From positions 14,570,001-14,634,000 of the forward strand of contig NC_091054.1 of NCBI RefSeq assembly GCF_963966145.1: 64,000 nucleotides of DNA. Direction: 5' to 3'. The translations under genes and the position numbers were made by a program. Shown here in pieces: positions 54,979 through 64,000 of the stretch (positions are counted from its first letter, which is position 1; each line of letters starts with the position of its first letter). The notes under the pieces were generated by a model. The model worked only from the letters and a program-made list of their open reading frames with translations, did not search any database and was not told the origin of the DNA. Source of the stretch: Tenebrio molitor (taxonomy: Eukaryota; Arthropoda; Insecta; Coleoptera; Tenebrionidae).

Positions 54979-55287
54979 CTATGTCTGATACTGTTCGCCT
55001 ATAGCTCTTTTGACATCATAACTTATTTTCTTTACTGTCTCTCTCATTCTCTCTCTATGGGAATAGAACTTCGTGTTTCTGGTCTTCTTGCAGCTTTCAA
55101 ATTTTTCCTTAACTAATCGCATCATGACTACCAGGGCCGCACCAAGAGTGGTAGCCATTCTTGTGTGAAAATTAATTTTGCTGCCCTCTACTGCTGCCTT
55201 TCCAAATAAGTCAAAGGCCCGACTTTTAAGATTCTCAATTTCTTCCTTTACATTATTAATTTGGGACTGCGTATTAATCATGTCCAT
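54979..55287 (-). CDS. Small coiled-coil protein of unknown function
   Basis: I do not recognise this gene. The start at 55287 has an ideal initiation context (ACCATGG) and gives 102 residues. An upstream non-ATG extension to 55329 is possible, or that part is an upstream exon end. Residues 5-25 have heptad-like spacing (INNVKEEIENLKSR). A short hydrophobic stretch (ATTLGAALVVMM) near 45-56 may be a membrane segment, and the C-terminus is strongly basic (ESCKKTRNTKFYSHRERMRE). Two related but broken copies lie at 47200-47506 and 44560-44830, also minus strand, between cuticle genes. Recurrence with conserved protein-level pattern suggests a former or present gene carried along by the tandem duplication. 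Expression is unproven. Confidence 0.45.
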   Translation of the reverse strand: MDMINTQSQINNVKEEIENLKSRAFDLFGKAAVEGSKINFHTRMATTLGAALVVMMRLVKEKFESCKKTRNTKFYSHRERMRETVKKISYDVKRAIGEQYQT

Positions 55288-55454
55288 GGTGATGAATTTT
55301 TTTACAAAAATATCGTATTCTGCGCCCAAATGATGTCAAGTAGGAAGCCTCCAAGAGAGACACACTTGCACACAACACGTGTGCTTATCACAGATGTCAC
55401 AAATGAGCCCTTCATTATCGCAGCAGTGTTTATTACTAAAAAGCCATTACAACA

Positions 55455-55600
55455 CAACAATTAGAGCCATTGTTCAAAATGTTTTCCAAGTTAATCTTTG
55501 AAGAACTGAACTTTAATAAAACATCATCAATAAAAAAAAGAGTTAAGAGTCAGCCATTGAAAACAAAATTTCTGAAAACGTGTGGTGTAACGTAATAAAC
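55455..55600. repeat. Spacer repeat S, copy 3 (short)
   Basis: AAAACAAAATTTCTGAAAACGT and neighbouring text match 38620-38920 and 48735-49040 in the same order. Confidence 0.45.
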
Positions 55601-55738
55601 TGTCACAGAAAATATTCAGTAGTTATATCCCGAGTGCATGCCAAATACTCATAAAAATATACAAGTATGGCATACAAGAGGGATATATCGAGGACCATTT
55701 CCCGAAGAAAATTTCACGCAATTTTGATAGCACATATC

Positions 55739-56399
55739 CCGGGTGTAGAATTGGTTTACGAGACATAGGATTTTACATGTAAAAATAAAGAGTTTCAATT
55801 ATTGGCTCCCCTAATAATTTTACGGCAAAATAGTTAAAATGAAAGTTGGAGAGAATTAAAATTAATGTCTAATTTGAGTCTTACCTTTTTTCTAACATCT
55901 TGTGGTACTGAAAGAAAGGCAAGAAAGAAGTTGACACAAAAACAGTAAAAAGTACTACTAAGCATGAAATTGTATTTCAGGTTTCCCAGACCGATCAATT
56001 CCTGCCACAGAAACAATTGGAAGAATTGTAGAGAAGTTTGAGCATTTAATGGAAGATACCTTTTCATTTATCCTGTAGTCCTGTACGACTTCATTTGAAG
56101 GGCAAATTAAAAGACAATTAAATAATAGAGAAACCATCCGACAAATACATAGTATTTTAAAAGTCAAATTTCATGGCTAGTGCTACATTTTAGTATTTTT
56201 GTGTTAACTCCTTTCTTGCTTTTCTTTCAGTACCACAAGATGTTAGAAAAAAACAAAGAGTGGAATTAGGCAGTGTTTTTAATTCTCTCTAACTTTCATT
56301 TTAACTATTTTGGCATAAAATTATTAGGGGAGCCAATAATTGAAACTCTTTATTTTTACATGTAAAATCCTATGTCTCGTAAACCAATTCTACACCCGG
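55739..56399. mobile_element. Foldback element with about 210 bp arms
   Basis: Left arm 55739-55945 and right arm 56190-56399 are inverted, starting CCGGGTGTAGAATTGG and including CATAGGATTTTACATGTAA and CTAACATCTTGTGGTACTGA. The spacer of about 245 bp has no gene. No clear target duplication. Confidence 0.82.
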
Positions 56400-56649
56400 T
56401 CTAGGAATTCCAAGATAGAAATAATAAAAAAAAAATTCTTTTGGATGAATTAGGATCAAAAAATCAAGATTGTAAAAGTACAGTATTATAAGTACGTTCA
56501 ATAATAGTAGTTTATTTGACGAGTTTGTGTGTAAAAAGGCCCAATTTACACAAGAACGAGTTGAATACAAGGTTTTTTTGTTCGACGAGCCCCTTAAAAG
56601 CTCCAAATCGCTTAAAACCTTTAAAATTAGCTTGACGTTTCGTTTTGAC

Positions 56650-57240
56650 GGGCGTATCCGAGTTGGGCCCGGTGCCTGAGATAATCCTCGCTCAAATTAA
56701 CGGCCCCCAAGTATCCCCAATCCGGGCACCGCCTAATCCGATAAGGAGTAGGGCCACGCGGCCAACAACTAATTATAAAAATGAATCTTAATTTTAGTTC
56801 CATTTGAATATTTGCTAGTGAATCTGTAAATACCTACCTAGTTTCAGAAATAGAAGTGAAATCAATTTTGAGTGAAGAAGGGAAACAGTTGCTTGTAGTG
56901 AATAATTTTAAGTTTTGTGAGGCAAGGACGATGAAATTCGGTGGGGTTCTGTCAACAAAAAATCAAACTGCCTTGCAAAAGTGTAAACCTTTGGTTCAGA
57001 ACCAACGAATGTGATCAGCAGTGATCTTATTCATAATCAAATGTTAATTTTGAAACATTCTTTTACTCTGGTATAACCGTAAATGGATAGAATTGTCAAA
57101 GGATTACCTCAAGTAGATAGGTACTGAACTCCGATGCCGTCAAGACGGCCCGGCGCGGCGGAGGATGATTACAGGTAGCCGGGCCCAATTCGGACATCGG
57201 ATTACAGGACATTGACGCGCGGGCCCAACTCGGACACACC
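56650..57240. mobile_element. Probable TIR element (TCCGAGTTGGGCCCG ends)
   Basis: GTATCCGAGTTGGGCCCGGTG near 56657 is repeated inverted near 57215-57240 (CGGGCCCAACTCGGACACAC), with an additional similar motif CGGGCCCAATTCGGACAT at 57181. Both ends are GC-rich, the middle AT-rich. Confidence 0.5.
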
Positions 57241-57315
57241 GGTTTTGACAAGTTGTGACATTTATCAAAATCCGTTCACATAGGAGAAAATTCTCAAATT
57301 CTGACAGTGTCGAAC

Positions 57316-57465
57316 AAAAAACAAATACTAATTGTTACTTAAATCAACAAATGCATTTTGATCATAATAGCCCGAACTTTTTGAAAATGTCAAAAAATAT
57401 TCACTCTATGCACATGCGGAAAACTGCAAATACCCGGATATTTTTATGGTGCATCGAATACTGTC
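57316..57465 (+). repeat. Inverted duplicate, left member
   Basis: About 150 bp (AATACTAATTGTTACTTAAA ... ATATTTTTATGGTGCATCGA) reappear reverse-complemented at 61938-62086. The pair brackets cuticle gene 5. Confidence 0.75.
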
Positions 57466-58335
57466 CATTGCTAGGTGATTTCTGTAATATGCATTAATAT
57501 GATTGGTTGAAATTTTCTAAAGTGCACGCCAAACACTTGAATATTTCGCGAGTGTACCTACGTAGTGCACGAGCGAAATATTTAGATTTGTATGATTATT
57601 GCCCGAAGAAAATGTCACATTAAGATGAGCAGTTATTTATCTGTGAATCATGAACATCACCAAGACAAATTTTGGATTAAGTATTTAGTTTCCTTTTTGG
57701 GTATTGCACATGTGCATGAATACTCGATGATACTCTTACCTGATTGGCTAAATTTTAAATCATGCTATTACTGGATTGATTTAAATTTTCTGAGGGCAAT
57801 AATCACGACAAAATCATTTTTTCGAAACAAGAGGGAAGAAAAGGATGATTGCATATAACTTTTACTACACTTTTTATTGGAGTTTTACCAAAATTCTATT
57901 TTCATTATCATTAATATTTATACCATTTAAGTATTTTCTCATCTCTAGCACAAGCAATTTTGAAAATGTTGATTATTATTTGGACGATCTCCCGACAGAA
58001 TACATCCGTTGATGCTACGTTTCCCGTTTCTCTTATTCTTCTTCTTATTTCTCAAAAAACGGAACGAACACCTATGACGACAACAGCAGTAGAATTGTTT
58101 CTACTTTCCGAGCATCGGACACATGGCTACAATCTCACTTTTTGCAACATTTTAATGTAAACTTGAATCTAGAAACCTGACAATGTTGCCGGAAAAAACC
58201 GGAAAAATTGCAATCTAATGGATAATGCAATTGTAACGATAAAAAAATATGATTGAATTTAACTTGTTTTACAAGAATGTGATTTTCTCGTTTGGGGTTA
58301 CATCACAACGCGTGAACCACGCCTCGACAGATTTG
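57466..58335. other. Spacer and conserved upstream region of cuticle gene 5
   Basis: 57515-57620 contains a hairpin-like AGTGCACGCC...CGTAGTGCACGAGCG. From about 57980 the sequence is shared with the flanks of cuticle genes 3 and 4 and with the promoter blocks. Confidence 0.45.
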
Positions 58336-58394
58336 TATAAAAATTGAGAACTATCATTGATTAGGCACACTCGTAGTACAACAACCAAGTAAAC
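58265..58394 (+). promoter_or_regulatory. Core promoter of cuticle gene 5
   Basis: TATAAAAA at 58336-58343, 59 bp before the ATG. The initiation block has drifted slightly (TTAGGCACACTCGTAG). Confidence 0.75.
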
Positions 58395-59228
58395 ATGGCA
58401 TTCAAAGTAAGTGTCTACAGCGTGTCCAAAATAATTGTCGGTGACCAGTGCAAGTGATTGTCTAATTTGATTTTTTTTCAGTTTGTCGCTTTCGCCGCTC
58501 TTTTCACCGTAGCCCGTGCAGGCATCGCCTCTTACGCCGCCACCCCCGCCCTCTCTTACGCCGCCGCCCCCGCTGTCTCCTACCACGCTCCCATTGCCAG
58601 AGCCGTCGCTCCTGCCATCTCTTATGCCGCACCGATCGCCAGAGCTGTAGCTCCCGTCGCTTACGCCGCCCCCGTCGCTAAAGCCGTGATCGCTCAACCC
58701 TTCTCTCCAGCTCACTACGACTTCGGATACGCCGTCAACGACCCCCACACCGGGGACAGCAAGACCCAACAAGAATCTCGCCGTGGAGATGTCGTCCAAG
58801 GAGCATACTCTCTGGTGGACTCTGATGGCACAAGACGTGTTGTGGAGTACGTGGCCGATCCCATCAATGGCTTCAACGCTGTCGTTCGCAAAGAACCTCT
58901 CGCCGTCAAAACTGTGGCTCCAGTAGCTACCGCCATCGCCGCTCCAGTAGCCAGAATCGCAGCCCCCGTAGCTAGGATTGCTGCTCCAGCTGTAGGATTG
59001 GGATACAGCGGTTTGGGATACGCCGGAGGTTTGGGATACGCCGGTGGTCTAGGATACGCCAGTGGTTTGGGATACGCCGGCGGTTTGGGATACAGCGGAG
59101 TAGGATACAGCGGAGTGGGATATAATGGTTTGGGATACAGCGGCTTGGGATACGCTGGCGGTTTGGGTTACTCCTCCGGTTTGGGTTACGCCTCCGGTTT
59201 GGGTTATTCCAAAGCTCTGCTCCACTAA
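58395..59228 (+). CDS. RR-2 cuticular protein, array copy 5
   Basis: About 252 residues. Exon 1 is 58395-58406 and exon 2 is 58482-59228. One Ala-to-Thr change in the N-terminal repeats (SYAATPALSY). RR-2 domain identical to copies 1, 2 and 4. Linker AKAVIAQPF and an intron containing CTACAGCGTGTCCAAAATAA as in copies 1 and 3. Tail GVGYSGVGYNGLGY as in 2 and 4. Confidence 0.93.
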
Positions 59229-59758
59229 AGACTGCATTGACTACTTAGTTGTTAGATTATAGGAAATAATTTGATATTTGTAAATAAAAAAAAATATAAT
59301 GTACTTAAGTAAAAATGGCAGATATGAATTTCTTTACCCTTCCGTTATTTATCAATCTACATTTATTTATTTAGCAATCTATTTATTAAAAGCCAACGAG
59401 CAGACTGAGTATTCAGACTATTTGAATGAAATAGCCTAAACTTTCCTTTTTGAGACTAAAGAAATAAAATCCTAATAGAACTTAAAAAAAAAATTGTCAG
59501 ATAAACAACGTTTTTGTAGTCATTACATAAAATTCAAAAACTAGAAAGCTTCTCCATTGTATTCTCTGAACTGTATTCTGAGTACATTGTTAGTTATTAA
59601 TTGAATATAAAAGAACAAAGACAAAGAGTTCTCCTTTATTCTAGATTCTAGAAGATACTGGTCTTTTTCTGAAAGTATCGGCGTTTGAGTTTTTAACACT
59701 CCAACGATAAATAATAAGAACGAACAAAGTGTTTTAGGACATATAAAACATAAGTATA

Positions 59759-60552
59759 CAGGATTATTCAGATAAAAATACGAATTTACCTGAGGGCAGT
59801 AGACAAAATTATCATATCAATCAGGGATATCTTTCCCATATTTATATTATAAATAAAACATGTAATCAAGCTACTTAATGTTTCGAAGTTTTCTTGTCAT
59901 TGGCTTTGGCCACAGAACGAGAATTACGAAGAAACTGGCCATTTCCGAAAAGACGATGCCAAAGAACGGCAAGAAATTTGAACAATGTAAGGAGTAGTAT
60001 AAAAAAAAATACCTACCTACCTATTTAATAATGTGTTTAAAATTATTCTACTCTAATCATTGTTGTTTTCATTTTGACATATTAAGATGACAGGATGTCA
60101 GTATCGTGCCATTATTTAAGATAATTTTGATTGAAAATAGCTATTTATTACACAAGTGTCTTATAAGTCACGAAAGAAATGTTTAGCCACAAGACCTTGC
60201 TCGAGTTGACTAATGTTTCTTGAGTGACTTATTTGCTGTTAAGGCACGAGTGTAATATGTAGTTTTATCCAACACCTCCTTCTGTAACAGTTCTTATTCT
60301 CTTTGTTGTTCAATAAACTGTTCAATTCTCTCTAAACTCATTAATTATAAAAACAGTTTAATTATAGATTCATAAGTCCACTAGTGTTTCATAGACCTCA
60401 TAATATATTCAAAGTCGGCATTATTATGACTTCATAATAAACAGATATTGGATAAAAATATTTAATTTAATCAGGCATCAACGTGGTAGGAAGGCGTATT
60501 TTGGGCTGCCTGTGGCCCTAAAGTAAATTCATATTCTTATCTAAATAACCTG
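59759..60552. mobile_element. TA-type element (CAGGATTATTCAGATAA ends)
   Basis: Left CAGGATTATTCAGATAAAAA and right TTATCTAAATAACCTG are inverted and TA-flanked. A further paired block lies inside (AATTTACCTGAGGGC / GGCCCTAAAGTAAATT). It contains the hairpin at 60135-60265. Confidence 0.65.
60135..60265. repeat. Palindromic hairpin element
   Basis: Arms AGCTATTTATTACACAAGTG and CACGAGTGTAATATGTAGTT, then CTTATAAGTCA...AAGAAA / TTTCTTGAGTGACTTAT. Same architecture as 18660-18793. Confidence 0.6.
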
Positions 60553-60574
60553 TATAAATGCAGTATTACAAATA

Positions 60575-61014
60575 CAGGGTTATTCACATAAGATGACGAG
60601 CCTGACCAGGTAAAAATGCAACCCAAAATACACTTTACAAAGCATTCATTGTGTTTTGGTTTTTAGAAATTAAATCAGGAATCCAAGTAGGTATTCTATT
60701 AATTTGAAAGATATCTGTCATTGCATTTTTCGTTCATATTTAGTATTTGAAAAGATTTTCAAACGATATGATCCTACTTACCCATTACTTTTGTGATTTT
60801 AATTGCTTATTATTGTTATTAAATCATATTTTGTTGAGAGACGTATTTTTCTGTCACAAATTGACATTCATTAGGCTGACGTTAAAGCTGTCTATGTTTT
60901 ATGCGCATTATGATAATGCCGGATAATGTAATAGGAATCGAGATTGCTTTGTGAATTGCCTTTTGGGTTGCATTTTTACCTGGTCAGGCTCGTCATCTTA
61001 AGTGAATAACCCTG
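60575..61014. mobile_element. TA-type MITE with about 53 bp TIRs
   Basis: Ends CAGGGTTATTCACATAAGAT and ATCTTAAGTGAATAACCCTG continue through GACGAGCCTGACCAGGTAAA and GCAACCCAAAA. TA on both sides. It lies 22 bp after the preceding element and its ends resemble that element's first bases. Confidence 0.82.
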
Positions 61015-61140
61015 TACATATAGGGCAAGTCACATAAGGCTTATTTCTGAATTTATTTTGTACGCAACCAAAAATACTAATGACGCTGACCCCTTGATAC
61101 CGTTTATAATGTGATTTAATTTAGTAATCAACGTAGGTAT

Positions 61141-61335
61141 ACTCCGTACGGTGATAGATTGCACGTTTTTAAATTCTAGTTCCAAAACATAAAGCAGTGA
61201 AAAATACTAAACTCTCCATCTCAATTGTTTCACGTTATGTAGAAAACCGTTGTATCCCTGCAGATTAATTCCCACCAAACCAGTTTCTGTGTCTGTCTTC
61301 TGTCAAAAAACCTGCAATCTATCACCGTACGGAGT
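61141..61335. mobile_element. Small MITE (ACTCCGTACGGTGATAG ends)
   Basis: A 195 bp element with perfect 23 bp inverted ends ACTCCGTACGGTGATAGATT. Flanks TAT and TTA leave the target duplication uncertain. Confidence 0.75.
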
Positions 61336-61404
61336 TTATGTAATTTGGCTAAAAATGTCAAAATGGCAGTTGATGAATTTCATTTTTGATTTCATTACAC
61401 CCCT

Positions 61405-61882
61405 TTCACAATGGCGTTAACGTTACGTCGATGTTAAAACGTTAATGTTAACGTTAGATCTAATTACATGTATTTCAGTACTTTTTTTAAATTATTTCCG
61501 TTGGCTAATGTTAGAATGTTACGTTAAGAATCCAGAACATTTCTGGGTCTAACGTTAACGCTAACAATATCATGCAACATTAACTTTCATCATAACGCCA
61601 TTGTGAACGGTCCACACTGAAATACATGTCATTTTGAATTTCTAGATCTAACGTTGACATTAACGTTTTAACATCGACGTAACGTTAACGCCATTGTGTA
61701 TGAGCCTTTAAAACATTAATGTTAACGTTAGGTCTAGAAATTCAAAATTACATGGTATTCAGTGTCGACCGTTCACAATGGCGTTATGATGAAAGTTAAA
61801 GTCAATTTTAACATCACGTTACGTTACGTTAACGCTAACAATATCATGTAACATTAACTTTCATCATAACGCCATTGTGAAC
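61405..61882. repeat. Complex of CACAATGGCGTTA inverted elements
   Basis: The motif CACAATGGCGTTA occurs at 61407 and 61773 on +, and its complement at about 61595-61610, 61688-61698 and 61866-61880. The pairs 61407-61698 and 61772-61881 each form inverted-repeat units. The interior is dense in GTTAACGTTA. Probably two or more copies of one MITE, one inserted in another. Confidence 0.7.
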
Positions 61883-61937
61883 AAATGACAGCTGAATGGA
61901 ATAGTCGACATAATTTGGACTACTCGTGGTATTATAA

Positions 61938-62086
61938 ATGAGTACTCGATGCACCATAAAAATATCCCGGTATTTGCAGTTTTGCACATGTGCATAGAGT
62001 GAATATTTTTTGACATTTTCAAAACATTCGGGCTATTATGATCAAAATGAATTTATTGATTTAAGTAACAATTAGTATTTGAACAA
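61938..62086 (-). repeat. Inverted duplicate, right member
   Basis: Reverse complement of 57316-57465, 4.5 kb away. No shared sequence extends clearly beyond this segment. Confidence 0.75.
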
Positions 62087-63080
62087 ATATTATATTACAC
62101 TTCTGTTTACGGAAAAACATACTTACAAGTCTTGAGAGAGATTATTGCGATTTTTTGGCTGTGTAAATTTACTTTATATTTGTTTCCATGTTTACCTATA
62201 TTAAGTTATCAGGTAAGAATTTACAAACGAATTTTGGTTATACCAAACTTAAAAGAACCCACAATAAACCTTGAAAATAAAGAATAATACTTATAATGTT
62301 GATAACAGTAATATTAGAGGGGACAGTAAGTACACTTTTACTAACTGAAATCGAATTATTTCAATTACCTGTCACTGACAATGACAGTGACATCAGGTAA
62401 TGATTTACACAAGCAAAATGTAAGTGTATGGTTTTTCAGTGAACAGAAGTGTACATACCTATATTTGTATTGAAAGTAGGTACTGTAGTGAGACCGTCCA
62501 TTTTGATCGTGATGATGTCGTAAATTTTTACATTTTTAACTGTTAATTTATCTTTTAAACTCTCAATTTGATATACTAATCTATTTGGCTCGTCTAGTAA
62601 CCCTTTATACTTATTATTTTCACTTACCTACGTTGTGTTTATTTTTCGTCGATAGTCACCTGTATAGTGATGATGGTGTTTTATCTTAAGGCCTATTAGG
62701 CAATACTCTGTAGTCGTAACACAAATTCGGAGACAAAGTAGTGTCAAAACGCATGGAGGAAGAGATTTAAACACAAGTTTCCCCACAATTATTTTATTAC
62801 AAAATATTTCGAAGCCTTGTTTACAAAATGGATGAGTTCTGCGGGTTTGATCAAATTTTGCCCTGTGTTAAAGTTATTGTTTAGGTTATGTTTGTAAGCA
62901 AATTCGTAAGAGACTTTCTTTGTAATGGTGATCGTGAATTTAAACAAATGATTGAGGCGTCAGTCTTCACCTGATGAGATTTTATGTTATCCAATTTAGA
63001 TTTGAAAAGTTTGATTTTGCTGTAACCCCCATTTTTATGCAACCCTATTTACGTACGGCAAATCTAACCTAACCTTCAGG
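62087..63080. other. AT-rich spacer
   Basis: No gene recognised. A short inverted pair surrounds TGACAATGACA (about 62370-62400, TTACCTGTCACTG / CAGTGACATCAGGTAA). Confidence 0.35.
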
Positions 63081-64000
63081 TAACTTGTTCGGACTTATAT
63101 CACCCAAGCAACATTTAATATCGAGTGCACTGAGTTAGACTTGTACCAGAGTCGGAAGATAACATGCTCGCGGCATTTGATAAGTGCATCGCATTTAACT
63201 ATTACGCCCTACTGCCGAAATACCGCTTCCGGTAAAAGCCCGGTGCTTAAACACCAATTACAACTTCCGAATAAAACCCGGATATACAAGTCCTCGCAAA
63301 TCAATCTGAATGACTGTAGTCGTCATTTCTCTCACAAATTTCGTCCACGAGCTTCGACAAAGACTTGTACAGAACTTTGTCGTACGCGACACCAGTTTAT
63401 TACAGGTAACCGGGATGGTTATTTTGTCGCGTTTGTCCTCGTGGTAGCCCACACATACATAGTACATGTCGTTGGAGCGGGAATTACGACGCCCATTCTA
63501 AGTCCACGGTCGGAAACTACGACCTGACACCGTGTCTTAGACCTAGTAAAGTTGAAGAAGAGGGTCCCCGGGAACCACGACTCTCCTCATCGTTGATGGC
63601 CGACAAACGCGCCTATAATTTCAGGTGCAATTGGTGCAAAACAATAATTTTGCTTGGTCGCCTAAACACGACGCGGGAGAGAAATAGCCCTACTCTACCC
63701 TATATTGAATATGCAACCAATTATTCTATCTCCCTAAAGTTTATAACTAGAAATTTCGATCTGATTTGCGGGCACCAGTTGAGAAAATTCAGGAACGATT
63801 TAGTTATAAATTAGTAATTGACTGTTAAGTTTCAAAGTCCCTGACTGGTGGTTACACTCAAATTTAGAGTAAAGAATTTAATATAAAAAATGTTGAATAA
63901 AAGGATCAGATAAGTTAAATTTGTAATTTAAGTAATCCGACAACCAAAGTGTTGCGGCCCCTTTCCATCGGAAATAGAATCATTTGTTGCTGGCTACCTC
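63081..64000. other. Less AT-rich block, identity unknown
   Basis: Composition changes at about 63090-63800. A + strand frame of 128 codons (63141-63527, MYQSRKITCSRHLIS) and shorter frames exist, but none shows a domain, and the reverse strand is also partly open. It could be part of a retroelement or an exon region of a gene beyond the window. Confidence 0.3.

Noticed and set aside
61400..61890. Possible CRISPR-like or satellite array
   Set aside because: Repeats are in both orientations with irregular spacing and TIR-like ends; eukaryotic MITE nesting explains them.

Overview
This is eukaryotic, AT-rich DNA of insect type, and the best guess is a beetle. Five cuticular protein genes have the Rebers-Riddiford RR-2 chitin-binding domain, which is specific to arthropod cuticle. 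Two cathepsin B-like genes, one of them with altered catalytic residues, fit the expanded cathepsin B families of tenebrionid beetles; that order-level placement is inference. Genes have short GT-AG introns, and the space between them is packed with transposable elements.

Layout. 1-1572: 5' end of a minus-strand Ty3/gypsy-type LTR retrotransposon (LTR, primer site, gag, protease, start of RT). 1573-2944: broken IS630/Tc1/mariner transposase with a very long D-to-E spacing. 3631-6990: almost complete P-element-like transposon (THAP transposase, 53-54 bp TIRs, 8 bp target duplication) broken only by a 193 bp hAT-type MITE. 8266-10310: second long-spacing transposon with 36 bp TIRs, containing a 200-N gap flanked by duplicated contig ends. 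10641-11906: cathepsin B-like gene lacking catalytic Cys and His. 11994-17513: MITE containing a mariner relic containing a PIF/Harbinger relic. 18015-18461: recombinase-like fragment. 19000-27700: a minus-strand LINE split by a second, purine-rich LINE (20706-25200) with a 19 bp target duplication.

The second half (30.4-59.3 kb) is a tandem array of five RR-2 cuticle genes on the + strand, each with a 4-codon first exon, an intron, and a conserved TATA-proximal promoter. Copies 2 and 4 share intron and coding variants that differ from 1, 3 and 5, which suggests duplication of a two-gene block. A catalytically intact cathepsin B-like gene (32625-33951) and an exon-1 relic of it (34125-34350) lie between copies 1 and 2. 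A small minus-strand coiled-coil gene of unknown function recurs between later copies (44.6, 47.3, 55.0 kb). The gaps hold many TA-flanked MITEs, foldback elements, a tRNA-type SINE and a solo LTR. Several insertions can be proven from uninterrupted copies of the target in the same window.

Functionally, the cuticle proteins are secreted structural, chitin-binding proteins, and their shared promoter implies co-expression. The cathepsins are secreted or lysosomal C1 peptidase relatives. Everything else is mobile DNA or its remains. No rRNA, tRNA gene or CRISPR array was seen.
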